From Halorussus vallis (lineage in GTDB: Archaea; Halobacteriota; Halobacteria; Halobacteriales; Haladaptataceae), in contig NZ_CP100000.1 in the NCBI RefSeq assembly GCF_024138165.1, positions 2,232,001 to 2,296,000 on the forward strand: 64,000 nucleotides of DNA. The letters are read 5' to 3'. Position 1 is the first letter of the stretch, and every line of letters starts with the position of its first letter. The position numbers were made by a program, and so were the translations under genes. This document shows positions 8,358 to 14,937 of this stretch, one piece after another. Below the pieces are notes generated by a model, which searched no databases, was not told the origin of the DNA, and worked only from the letters and a program-made list of their open reading frames with translations.

Positions 8358-8597
8358 ATGGAAGAAACACCGTCCACAGGTACCGTCTCGCACGAGAGAT
8401 GCGAGACCTGTGGCGCGTTCCTAATCGAGACGCATGGCGAGTACGAATGCCCCGACTGCAACCAGTCGAGGGACGATTACATTAAACGCAAGCTCACCGA
8501 GTTCCAGCGGTTAGTGGACGAGAAAGAACGCATCGAGCGCGAGATAGATAGGCTGTACGCGCAAATAATTCTGACTGCCCGAGGTGAAGAAGCATGA
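8358..8597 (+). CDS. Zinc-ribbon plus coiled-coil small protein (79 aa)
   Basis: Residues 13-35 form a zinc ribbon (CETCGAF, then CPDCNQ) with four cysteines in two CxxC knuckles. The remainder is a charged helix (KLTEFQRLVDEKERIEREID) likely to form a coiled coil. It is the first gene of a run of six tiny overlapping genes behind a clear TATA box. Its stop overlaps the next ATG. Small zinc-ribbon proteins of this kind are common in haloarchaeal viruses and usually bind nucleic acid or protein; no specific function can be given. Confidence 0.6.
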   Translation: MEETPSTGTVSHERCETCGAFLIETHGEYECPDCNQSRDDYIKRKLTEFQRLVDEKERIEREIDRLYAQIILTARGEEA

Positions 8598-8821
8598 GCG
8601 CAGTAGTAGGAGCTATCCTATTCATCGGGATTGGGGTCATTGTTGGACGGACACTCTGGACACCGCGACGTCAGTGTTCGTCCGACTCAGACCACTCAGT
8701 ATTCGTTGTAGAGAAATACTGTGGCGAGTGTGGAGCCGAAATCGTCGATGGGGACCTGACAATCACTCGACTCCGACGACGACTTCGAGACCGACTCGAC
8801 CCGGACGGAGGAAGCCAATGA
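8594..8821 (+). CDS. Small membrane protein with half zinc ribbon (75 aa)
   Basis: One N-terminal membrane helix (residues 3-20) is followed by a short cytoplasmic domain with CGECG and a basic arginine-rich helix (RLRRRLRDRLDPD). A lone cysteine at about 28 and the two in CGECG could share a metal, possibly between subunits. ATGA overlaps bind it to both neighbours. I do not recognise the family. Confidence 0.5.
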   Translation: MSAVVGAILFIGIGVIVGRTLWTPRRQCSSDSDHSVFVVEKYCGECGAEIVDGDLTITRLRRRLRDRLDPDGGSQ

Positions 8822-9015
8822 ACCGATTCATCAGAGCGTACGCATTCGTGGCGACGGTCGCGTGTCACGCTGGAATTTACCTGTCAGTGACAAGTGATAG
8901 TGACCCGCTGTTCGGCGTAGGTGTACTCTTAGGTGCAGCAGTCCTCGCTCTGTCCGTCCTCTCACTGGCACTCGTCGGCATTGAGTCACTGGTTAAGCTG
9001 GGTGAGTCAGCGTGA
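8818..9015 (+). CDS. Small two-helix membrane protein (65 aa)
   Basis: The ATG at 8818 overlaps the preceding stop (ATGA). The 65-residue product has two membrane helices (about residues 5-23 and 33-58) with a short acidic loop containing a DSD. No cytoplasmic domain of note. Such tiny membrane proteins are typical of viral accessory operons. Function unknown. Confidence 0.5.
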   Translation: MNRFIRAYAFVATVACHAGIYLSVTSDSDPLFGVGVLLGAAVLALSVLSLALVGIESLVKLGESA

Positions 9016-9143
9016 CCGTTGCCTGCCCTTCGTGTGGCCGAGACCTGCAGGCTGAACGGAGACTCATCGACTGCATCTGTGGAGCGAGGTGGATACTCAA
9101 CCTGACACGCGTCCCGAGCACACCGGAGGGACGACCGGCATGA
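9012..9143 (+). CDS. Tiny zinc-ribbon protein (43 aa), GTG start
   Basis: A GTG at 9012 overlaps the upstream stop (GTGA) and opens a 43-codon frame. The product has CPSCG and CICGARW knuckles, a complete four-cysteine zinc ribbon in a very small protein. The next gene again overlaps by 4 bases. The unbroken chain of 4-base overlaps strongly supports translation despite the short length. Confidence 0.55.
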   Translation: MTVACPSCGRDLQAERRLIDCICGARWILNLTRVPSTPEGRPA

Positions 9144-9283
9144 CTCACGATGAAGTCGTCCACGTCGCCAAGATGCTGGTCGTGACGGTCCTCTACATGG
9201 TCGTCCTCTGTTGGTTCTTGCTCGACGAATGGGGTCGGGAAAAGTATCGCTCGCTCACCCACTGGCACTACGAGGTCGAGTGA
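9140..9283 (+). CDS. Tiny single-helix membrane protein (47 aa)
   Basis: The ATG at 9140 overlaps the previous stop. The product has one membrane helix (about residues 11-29) and a charged C terminus (REKYRSLTHWHYEVE). A longer frame from 9089 exists but would overrun the zinc-ribbon gene, so the overlapping start is preferred. Function unknown. Confidence 0.5.
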   Translation: MTHDEVVHVAKMLVVTVLYMVVLCWFLLDEWGREKYRSLTHWHYEVE

Positions 9284-9284
9284 G

Positions 9285-9416
9285 ATGGCCGTCGAGAAAC
9301 TACCGGAGTTCATTGAGTGGGACGGGGACTTCTACTCCTGTGCGTTGTGTTCTGAGACAATCACAGACTCCCGGACTGGTGCGATTCTGCACTTGCTCCG
9401 CCGACACGACGACTGA
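9285..9416 (+). CDS. Tiny C2H2-type zinc-finger protein (43 aa)
   Basis: The ATG at 9285 lies one base after the upstream stop. The 43-residue product contains Cys19, Cys22, His36 and His41 in a C-x2-C-x13-H-x4-H pattern, preceded by an aromatic residue. This is the layout of a single classical C2H2 finger. Single C2H2 fingers are a known feature of archaeal virus proteins. It probably binds DNA, which is inference from the motif. It is the last gene of the first cassette operon. Confidence 0.6.
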   Translation: MAVEKLPEFIEWDGDFYSCALCSETITDSRTGAILHLLRRHDD

Positions 9417-9417
9417 C

Positions 9418-9633
9418 TCACTTCTCTTGCTCGTCGAGCCACTTCGATAGCATCGCCAAGACGGACGAGTAGGCATCATGCCGACCAGATTCGTACTCTG
9501 AGAGGTCTGCGTATTGTTCGTCCGGGTCTGACATTCGAAAGCCCCGAACAGCCTGCTCGACCTGCCTCAAAGTCTCGGGGTCCAGTCCAGCGGGGTCGAT
9601 GACGTCGTCACCGTCGCCAGCGTCGTCGGTCAT
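9418..9633 (-). CDS. Small acidic hypothetical protein (71 aa)
   Basis: Convergent with the preceding cassette. The frame could begin at 9687, but the ATG at 9633 removes an atypical N terminus and gives an acidic 71-residue protein (DAGDGDDVIDPAGLDPE) with a helical C-terminal half (SSVLAMLSKWLDEQ). No recognised domain. It is divergent from the operon at 9902, with a shared 268-base control region between them. Confidence 0.5.
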   Translation of the reverse strand: MTDDAGDGDDVIDPAGLDPETLRQVEQAVRGFRMSDPDEQYADLSEYESGRHDAYSSVLAMLSKWLDEQEK

Positions 9634-9690
9634 GCTACCCGCTACGGGCCACTGGGTGAAAGTCTCCCTTGTGGACACCCCCCTCATTCA

Positions 9691-9707
9691 GACCACTCTC
9701 GGTGGTC
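9691..9707. repeat. Inverted repeat in a divergent control region
   Basis: GACCAC and GTGGTC flank TCTCG, midway between the minus-strand start at 9633 and the plus-strand start at 9902. The 19 bases overlapping it at 9680-9698 recur with two mismatches at 11312-11330. It is a candidate operator. Confidence 0.3.
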
Positions 9708-9859
9708 AGAACGGGATACGTTCGACGAACCGGAGTCCCGGGCCAGAGACTAAGCCGAAAGGACTCAAAGTGATAAACGAGCGCTGCACCTGCGTTCTGA
9801 GCCTGCTCGACCATGCCCCAAGGGTGTGGGAGTAGGAACGGTGCTTCTCCACGCTATTC

Positions 9860-9888
9860 ACGCACCCAGCGCCTAAGCCCTTCTTTTT
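9860..9888 (+). repeat. 29-base direct repeat, copy 1, upstream of the gene at 9902
   Basis: Identical to 10535-10563. Each copy ends in a pyrimidine/T-run exactly 13 bases before an ATG, and the first codons of the two following genes are also near-identical. It is a shared promoter or 5' control element, likely made by duplication. Confidence 0.65.
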
Positions 9889-9901
9889 ACTATATCAGAA
9901 T

Positions 9902-10156
9902 ATGGAACGAAACAACATCACTTATCGAGACACGGATACGGTCTACGCTGTGTATGAGGAGTATGACGACAACCGGAGGCTCCTCAACGTCTACGAGAAC
10001 CTCGACGACGCGAAACAGGAAGTAGACAACCGAGCGCGTGAGCACACCTACGAACCCAACCGTGAGCGTGGTGTATACTCGGAGTTAGTAGACCACGGTA
10101 TGTTATTCGGCTACTGGGTCGACGAGGTCGACTTCGTCACAGGTGACGAGCGATGA
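9902..10156 (+). CDS. Hypothetical acidic protein (84 aa), first gene of duplicated-leader operon A
   Basis: The product begins MERNNITYRD and ends GDER. It is soluble and acidic with many tyrosines (VYAVYEEYDDNRRLLNVYENLDD). Its first five residues match those of the gene at 10577, which lies behind an identical 29-base leader. The ATG is 13 bases from the leader repeat. The 3' end carries the junction motif GGTGACGAGCGATGA, which supplies a ribosome site and the ATGA overlap for the next gene. Family unknown. Confidence 0.6.
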   Translation: MERNNITYRDTDTVYAVYEEYDDNRRLLNVYENLDDAKQEVDNRAREHTYEPNRERGVYSELVDHGMLFGYWVDEVDFVTGDER

Positions 10157-10353
10157 GTCGAATAGAACCTGCTACACCGTATTGCCCGAACTGTGGAACG
10201 CTACCGGATGGCGAATACTACGTCGTCCACGACGAGATGGGTCATCCAGTTACATTCAGCGAAGGGCCGGGACTACCCGAACTAGTCGTGTACGGCTGCT
10301 TCCACGAAGACTGTGGCCGGTACGCAGGTGTGAAGGTGACGAGCGATGAGTGA
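10153..10353 (+). CDS. Zinc-ribbon small protein (66 aa)
   Basis: CPNCG at residues 11-15 and CFHEDCGRY near the end form a four-cysteine zinc ribbon around a beta-rich acidic core. It is translationally coupled upstream by the junction motif and overlaps the next start by 8 bases. At this junction the same nucleotide motif is read in another frame (VTSDE instead of GDER), showing that the DNA, not the peptide, is kept. Function unknown. Confidence 0.6.
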   Translation: MSRIEPATPYCPNCGTLPDGEYYVVHDEMGHPVTFSEGPGLPELVVYGCFHEDCGRYAGVKVTSDE

Positions 10354-10531
10354 AACCGTCTGGCTCGACGAGGTCGTGCTTCAAGCCCTCGACGAGGACC
10401 GGGACGTCGACATCAAAGGGGACGCACGCCGCGGGTGGCATATCCTCATCGACGGCGAGCGTGTGACTGGAGACGGCCACGGGCTCACGTGGGAGACCCT
10501 CTGCTACGAGGTCGAGGTCGACGACGAGTAA
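10346..10531 (+). CDS. Small hypothetical protein (61 aa)
   Basis: The ATG lies inside the second copy of the junction motif and overlaps the upstream gene by 8 bases. The 61-residue product is acidic and soluble (WLDEVVLQALDEDRDVDIKG) with a probable beta hairpin near GWHILIDGERVTGDG. No recognised family. It ends operon A, just before the second copy of the leader repeat. Confidence 0.5.
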   Translation: MSETVWLDEVVLQALDEDRDVDIKGDARRGWHILIDGERVTGDGHGLTWETLCYEVEVDDE

Positions 10532-10534
10532 CCG

Positions 10535-10563
10535 ACGCACCCAGCGCCTAAGCCCTTCTTTTT
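10535..10563 (+). repeat. 29-base direct repeat, copy 2, upstream of the gene at 10577
   Basis: Identical to 9860-9888, with the same 13-base distance to the ATG. It starts four bases after the stop of the preceding gene, so it is the only upstream region for the gene at 10577 and must contain its promoter or leader. Confidence 0.65.
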
Positions 10564-10576
10564 CTAACTTTAATGT

Positions 10577-10771
10577 ATGGAACGAAATAACGTCGACGAG
10601 GCAATTCGGACGTTCGGCTCCGAACACGAACACGTAATCTACGAAATGGTGACCGGCTGGAAAGAATACGATATGCGCGAGTACGACTTAGCTGTCGAGA
10701 GACTCATTGAAGACGCGATAACGAGTCTCAGTAGCGAAGACATTCACCGTATCCGGGGTGACGAGCGATGA
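10577..10771 (+). CDS. Hypothetical protein (64 aa), first gene of duplicated-leader operon B
   Basis: The product begins MERNNVDEAI, sharing its first five residues with the gene at 9902, then diverges into a helical acidic protein (RLIEDAITSLSSEDIHRI) ending GDER. The end again encodes the junction motif with the ribosome site and ATGA overlap. The shared 5' part and unrelated remainder suggest that a leader with the first codons was duplicated or captured in front of a different gene. Confidence 0.55.
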   Translation: MERNNVDEAIRTFGSEHEHVIYEMVTGWKEYDMREYDLAVERLIEDAITSLSSEDIHRIRGDER

Positions 10772-11073
10772 AATGTGAATTCTGTCCGAACGAGGTCGAG
10801 CCCCACAATGAGGAGGATGCACTCACCTTACGAATCGAGCGAGACATCGTTGTTGAAGATACTGTTTCCATTATCCCAGACCACGTGTTCGACCACGGTC
10901 GAGAGTGTATCTCTCACCCGGCTGACGACGAAGACAGAGATATAACCAAATACTGGAGCAGTAGCGACGAGGCAGTCTTCTGCTCCGATAAGTGTCTCAT
11001 GGCATGGGTTATGTTACAGGATAGTATCCTCGATTCCAGCCTTCGCGACGAACTCAGAGGTGACGAGCGATGA
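10768..11073 (+). CDS. Treble-clef or MYM-like zinc-binding protein (101 aa)
   Basis: CEFCPNEV at the N terminus and FCSDKCLMAW near the C terminus form a four-cysteine zinc site of treble-clef or MYM/FCS type, separated by an acidic middle part with HGRECISH. It is coupled to the upstream gene by the third junction motif and to the downstream gene by the fourth. Such zinc proteins usually bind protein or DNA; its exact role is unknown. Confidence 0.55.
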   Translation: MKCEFCPNEVEPHNEEDALTLRIERDIVVEDTVSIIPDHVFDHGRECISHPADDEDRDITKYWSSSDEAVFCSDKCLMAWVMLQDSILDSSLRDELRGDER

Positions 11074-11273
11074 GTGAGACGGATACACTCGATAGGGTCT
11101 ATTTTACTACCATAGGACTAGTGCTGTTGATGTCCCAACTCTGGATGGCCAATGAAGTAGCCACTCAAATCGCACCGGAGGGTAATCTGGTCGTGTACAT
11201 CATGGTCTGGACACTCACAATAATCGTGTCCACCTACCTATCGAAGCCGACGTGGGAGAACATCCACCCGTAA
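11070..11273 (+). CDS. Small two-helix membrane protein (67 aa)
   Basis: Two membrane helices (about residues 10-27 and 38-57) with short polar ends. The ATG overlaps the upstream stop through the fourth junction motif. It is the last plus-strand gene of the cassette and converges on the restriction-modification operon across 128 gene-free bases (11274-11401). Function unknown. Confidence 0.5.
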   Translation: MSETDTLDRVYFTTIGLVLLMSQLWMANEVATQIAPEGNLVVYIMVWTLTIIVSTYLSKPTWENIHP

Positions 11274-11401
11274 TCGAGTTGAAGGTCAACTCGCTCATAT
11301 TTTCCCGAACACCCCTCGTTCAGAGCACTCTATCCGCTATGTAGCTACCCACATAGCCGAATAGTCGCGAGAACTCGTTTACTTGTCACCAAAATAATCC
11401 A

Positions 11402-11950
11402 CTATATTGTTGATTGTTCCACACGTGCCTTTATTTCATCAAATGCTTCAGCAACCCCCTCAGTGGTTCGGACACCGGTAAGCGATATTTTCCCTGAAGC
11501 GAATATTTTGAACAGCCCTTGATGGTCTGGTGGACGGTAATCTACTGAACCGAATACTTCTGGTTCGTACTGGGCGTGTTTTGTCCCAAGCGCCTCAACT
11601 AATGCTTCGAGATTTATTCCCGAGTTGATGGAGTCAACGAAGACGAGATTTCGAACATCAACTTCGCTCGCACTGGGCGGCAGGTCGAAGCCGGTTACAT
11701 TTTTGATTTCTTCTACTAGCTGGTCCCCAACTCGACGAAGATTTTCGACCGAACTTGAGCCATGAATATTGTACTTTCCTGATGAGAATAGCATGATTGT
11801 TGGCTCACTGTCGGTCAGTCGGAGCTTTAGTGCAGGATGCGTCTCGGGCTCGTAGCTCGATAGATATGCGTTAATATCTATTGTGAGGTGAGTAAGGTCT
11901 AATTCGACACCGAGGTCCCCGCCACCCGCGACACTAACTAACTCTGGCAA
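11402..11950 (-). CDS. Divergent TATA-binding-protein-like protein
   Basis: The 182-residue product matches the archaeal TBP layout: two tandem repeats (about residues 5-95 and 96-180). Each has a YEPE element followed by a strand ending in FSSGK or FASGK and then HG or TG. The first repeat also has GVELDLTHLTIDIN like the TBP N terminus. The FPGLVYR element of normal TBP is altered to HPALKLR in the first repeat, removing one of the phenylalanines that kink the TATA box. The start is a TTG one base after the methyltransferase stop, so translation is coupled. It is the third gene of the R-M operon and is probably its regulator, which is inference. Confidence 0.7.
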   Translation of the reverse strand: MPELVSVAGGGDLGVELDLTHLTIDINAYLSSYEPETHPALKLRLTDSEPTIMLFSSGKYNIHGSSSVENLRRVGDQLVEEIKNVTGFDLPPSASEVDVRNLVFVDSINSGINLEALVEALGTKHAQYEPEVFGSVDYRPPDHQGLFKIFASGKISLTGVRTTEGVAEAFDEIKARVEQSTI

Positions 11951-11951
11951 A

Positions 11952-13091
11952 TTAATCGTACGCTACGAATATTATCTCATCTGCGCTATCCTCGCTCGTT
12001 GAGAGCGCGTACTGGTGTTCCTTGGCCTCAACAACCACGTTGGACTTGTGGTACTCCAACATGTTCTTCAGTTCTTTAGGAGTCGGTAGACCGGCTGTAT
12101 TGTAGGAGAGTGCAATGTGGCTATCGCTGAACTTTTCGAAGGTCTTCTCGAATGCGTTGTATACTGCGTCAGGGTCTGTCCACTGGGACGGGTTCCGCTG
12201 CAACCGCTTCGTCTTCACGCTATCGTCAATAAGGTCCGGCCAGTCGTCGTATTGGAGCCACCCTTCTAAGAAGTGGTAGTAGAAGCGGTACGGTGTTTCG
12301 CCGTTCTGTTTTGTTCGGTCATAGTATGGGGGGTCTAAGTACACGAGGTCTGCTTCAGGAGGGTTTTCCCAGTTTAGCACATCCTCATTATAGGATGCGT
12401 TCTCCCGCTCATTGTCGAAGACAGCAGCGTTGAATTCATCAACAACGTTCCTGAAGTGCTCGTCAAATGGTTTTTCCCATGTTGTCTTATTCCCAAACGA
12501 ACGCTCTACATCTTGAGTACGCATATACAGATTAGCTCGGTGGAACAGGTTGTACGGCCGTTTAGCCAGCGCCGCCTGCGAAACAGCAGAGTTGGCAATA
12601 GCGCGTTTATACTCATTATCGAGCTTGTCGATATTGACGCGCATCCTGTCTAACCACTCGTTCTCGTCATCCGTGTAGTAGAGGTCGTCGAATTCATCTT
12701 GGACGAGCGATGGGTAGTCGAAATCGTGCTCCTCCAAAAGCCAGTTCACGTCCTCGTCAGTAAGCCGGGCCCCATTGTTCTCAATCAGTGCGAGTCCGAT
12801 TTGGTGGTTAAATCGAAGGAAATCGTTGTAGAAGACCTGCTTACCGTGCTTCTTTGCCTCAAAAGAAATAGCACCAGTCCCTCCGAAGGGGTCCAACATT
12901 GAATCGAACTCAACCCGACCCAAGTTCTCCCATATCCAACTGGAGAGTTTCCGTTTGCTACCCTGATACCGCGTGGTTGGGAAGTCAGCATCAACCGTAG
13001 AATAGAATGATGTCTCCTCTCCAGACACATCGAACCTCATCTGCTCGTGGTCACTCATCTGACTACATGGCGGTTGCGAACCGTAAAACAA
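11952..13091 (-). CDS. Dam-type (D12 class) DNA adenine methyltransferase, EcoRV-system partner
   Basis: The 379-residue protein has RYQGSKRKL (residues 41-49, motif X), the S-adenosylmethionine site DPFGGTGA (67-74, motif I) and the catalytic DPPY (253-256, motif IV). This order is that of alpha-class N6-adenine methyltransferases such as Dam and M.EcoRV. It follows an EcoRV-like endonuclease gene by 11 bases and precedes the TBP-like gene by one base. The expected role is to protect host and provirus DNA at the nuclease site by adenine methylation. The predicted site GATATC is inferred from the partner nuclease. An internal ATG at residue 12 is an alternative start. Confidence 0.85.
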   Translation of the reverse strand: MFYGSQPPCSQMSDHEQMRFDVSGEETSFYSTVDADFPTTRYQGSKRKLSSWIWENLGRVEFDSMLDPFGGTGAISFEAKKHGKQVFYNDFLRFNHQIGLALIENNGARLTDEDVNWLLEEHDFDYPSLVQDEFDDLYYTDDENEWLDRMRVNIDKLDNEYKRAIANSAVSQAALAKRPYNLFHRANLYMRTQDVERSFGNKTTWEKPFDEHFRNVVDEFNAAVFDNERENASYNEDVLNWENPPEADLVYLDPPYYDRTKQNGETPYRFYYHFLEGWLQYDDWPDLIDDSVKTKRLQRNPSQWTDPDAVYNAFEKTFEKFSDSHIALSYNTAGLPTPKELKNMLEYHKSNVVVEAKEHQYALSTSEDSADEIIFVAYD

Positions 13092-13102
13092 TTACCGGAA
13101 TT

Positions 13103-13777
13103 TCAATCGTAGTTTCGCCAATATTCTTCGAAGTCCTCTTCGCTGTCGAAGACCGGTTCTCTGTTTCGAAGAGCTTCCATATCCTTCATCGAGCCCATGG
13201 CATTTGTCGTTCCAGTCCCGGAGGACTGTGATGCGAACTCCCACTTTCGGCCGATGAGGGTCTCTATATCCCAGACCATATCGAGGCTTTTCTTGTCATC
13301 GTCCCATCTATAAGCAAAGCAGAGAATCCAGTGGTCATCGTAAGTTCCGTAGGGGTACGTCGTCCATGGACTCTCCTCGGTCGGATTTCTAAAGTATCCC
13401 GCGTAGCTACCAAGCGTCATTGGGCTTTTCAGACGGTTCTCCGAACTGGCACTTCTACGAGCGGTTTTGATGTCTAGTGCAATCTGTTTATCCTCGAAAA
13501 TCAGTGTGGAGTCAGGGTACTGTCTGGTGTGGTCCGGTTCAATGAGCTTCGCACCGAGTTCATCTGCCATCTTCTCCACTTGGACGACAGCGTCAACCTC
13601 GAAAATCGCCGTTACGCAGTTAGACACCGGTGGAATCGGGATAACCTCGCCATCCCCCTTGATGACTCCTTTCGCGTTCCACGTGAAGCCGTCAAAGTAG
13701 TCGTGTAGTGCTTGCTCAAACTCATCCTCGTCGAACGGCTCAACATCGTTATCATACGAATCGAGACGGTCCTGCAT
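13103..13777 (-). CDS. EcoRV-family type II restriction endonuclease
   Basis: The protein can be followed along EcoRV for most of its length. It has YPDSTLIF then IALDIKTARR, giving the PD...DxK metal site that corresponds to EcoRV Asp74, Asp90 and Lys92. Next come MTLGSYAGYFRNPTEE, DHWILCFAYR, GTGTTNAMGSM and the C-terminal FDSEEDFEEYWRNY, all in EcoRV order. I place the start at the ATG at 13777 (224 aa) because the match to EcoRV begins just after it and a TATA-like element lies 25-32 bases upstream; the frame is open to 13834. It should cut GATATC to blunt ends, inferred from homology. First gene of the R-M-TBP operon. Confidence 0.85.
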   Translation of the reverse strand: MQDRLDSYDNDVEPFDEDEFEQALHDYFDGFTWNAKGVIKGDGEVIPIPPVSNCVTAIFEVDAVVQVEKMADELGAKLIEPDHTRQYPDSTLIFEDKQIALDIKTARRSASSENRLKSPMTLGSYAGYFRNPTEESPWTTYPYGTYDDHWILCFAYRWDDDKKSLDMVWDIETLIGRKWEFASQSSGTGTTNAMGSMKDMEALRNREPVFDSEEDFEEYWRNYD

Positions 13778-13800
13778 AGCCCAAAGTGGATACACCCGCC

Positions 13801-13810
13801 AGATAAGTCT
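13801..13810 (-). promoter_or_regulatory. TATA-like element for the restriction-modification operon
   Basis: On the minus strand, ACTTATCT lies about 25-32 bases before the ATG at 13777, the normal distance for a leaderless haloarchaeal gene. It supports the shorter start for the endonuclease. Confidence 0.4.
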
Positions 13811-13899
13811 ACCTACAATACAGTAAGCCATCACACGAGACAGAAAATTGGGGGTGAAAACAGACGAACACCCGTTTACAGGATGTAAGCAAGTCGGGG

Positions 13900-13910
13900 T
13901 AATATATAAG
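13900..13910 (+). promoter_or_regulatory. TATA box for the serine recombinase
   Basis: TAATATATAAG ends 30 bases before the ATG at 13941. It lies in the divergent gap between the endonuclease and recombinase genes. Confidence 0.5.
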
Positions 13911-13940
13911 CAGGTCTGGATGTAACCTAAGAGTAGAGAA

Positions 13941-14681
13941 ATGACAGAAAAACTGGAATCTGTGGCAGTCTACATCCGCCGGTCCACTGCTGACCAAGAT
14001 GATGAGCACCAGCGGGACGACATCGTCGATTGGCTCGACCGACACAACCTCGTTCTCGGTGACGTCGACCTCTACGCAGACCAAGCATCCGGTTCAACTG
14101 CAGAGAGAGACCAATTCCTCGCGCTCGTCGAGGGCATCGAACACGGTGACTATAGCGACGTAGTTGTCTGGGAGGTTTCCCGGATTGCCCGGAAGGGCCT
14201 ACTCGCCCAGCGGTTCTTCGACGCTGCAGAGGATAGCGAGACGACCATCCACGTGACGAACGGGAGCGTCAGAGAAATCAGGCCGGATGGTACTGGCCGG
14301 CTCGTCGCCGACATCATCGCATCGGTCGCTGCAGAGGAGCGTCGAGCCCTAATCCGACGCACCCAATCTGGACAGCGACGGGCCCGTCAGCAAGGAAAAT
14401 GGCTCGGCCAAGTACCTGCAGGATTCGCCCGCGATGATGGTTATCTAAAGCCCAACATCGACCCGGATTACGCAGAAGGAGAAACAGGATACTTCGACAT
14501 CGCCGAAGCACTGGACGCAATCGACCGAGGAGAGAGCTACAATGCAGTCGCAAAGCGAACACCGAATGTAACGAGGCAGACTCTCAGCAACATCGACCAA
14601 GACGATGAGCGTCGATGTTGGTATACTGATGCGACTTCTGACGACGAGCGTGTTGATGATGCACTAGATTCAGTACGCTAA
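13941..14681 (+). CDS. Serine recombinase (resolvase/invertase type)
   Basis: The 246-residue protein begins with the resolvase catalytic fold: VAVYIRRSTADQ, with nucleophile Ser15 flanked by arginines. It continues with YADQASGSTAERDQF, VVVWEVSRIARKG and AAEERRALIRRTQSGQRRAR, the latter matching the long E helix. A C-terminal helix-turn-helix (SYNAVAKRTPNVTRQTL) should bind the site DNA. This class acts as small haloarchaeal resolvase or invertase. It is divergent from the R-M operon. Because the element also has a tyrosine integrase, this one may be a resolvase or the mover of the R-M cargo; which is unknown. Confidence 0.8.
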   Translation: MTEKLESVAVYIRRSTADQDDEHQRDDIVDWLDRHNLVLGDVDLYADQASGSTAERDQFLALVEGIEHGDYSDVVVWEVSRIARKGLLAQRFFDAAEDSETTIHVTNGSVREIRPDGTGRLVADIIASVAAEERRALIRRTQSGQRRARQQGKWLGQVPAGFARDDGYLKPNIDPDYAEGETGYFDIAEALDAIDRGESYNAVAKRTPNVTRQTLSNIDQDDERRCWYTDATSDDERVDDALDSVR

Positions 14682-14703
14682 ACTATGTCTACAGACGAAC
14701 CAG

Positions 14704-14937
14704 TCACGAGAACAAATCAACGCGATGCCATCGCAGGTCACAATCTAAACAGCGCAGCCACGTAGTCATTCCAAATGGAGACGGACGCTCGACCTCCACC
14801 ATCCTCTCACAATCGCACGCTGAACACGCATAGCGCGTGATGACATCTCGTTCACTCTCTCCTGAAGCATAACGTCTATCGAACTCATCGACCTGTGGCC
14901 CCAGTTCCTCACGAAATGACGGCAGTTCCCGGGGCAT
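14704..14937 (-). CDS. Zinc-ribbon hypothetical protein (77 aa)
   Basis: CSACDCERM and CLDCDLRW give two CxxC knuckles of a zinc ribbon in the C-terminal half, after an N-terminal acidic helix (ELGPQVDEFDRRYASGE). The ATG at 14937 overlaps by one base the TGA of the upstream small gene (TGATG), which favours it over the TTG at 14940. Family unrecognised; small haloarchaeal zinc-ribbon proteins next to CopG-like genes are frequent. Confidence 0.55.
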   Translation of the reverse strand: MPRELPSFREELGPQVDEFDRRYASGESERDVITRYACSACDCERMVEVERPSPFGMTTWLRCLDCDLRWHRVDLFS

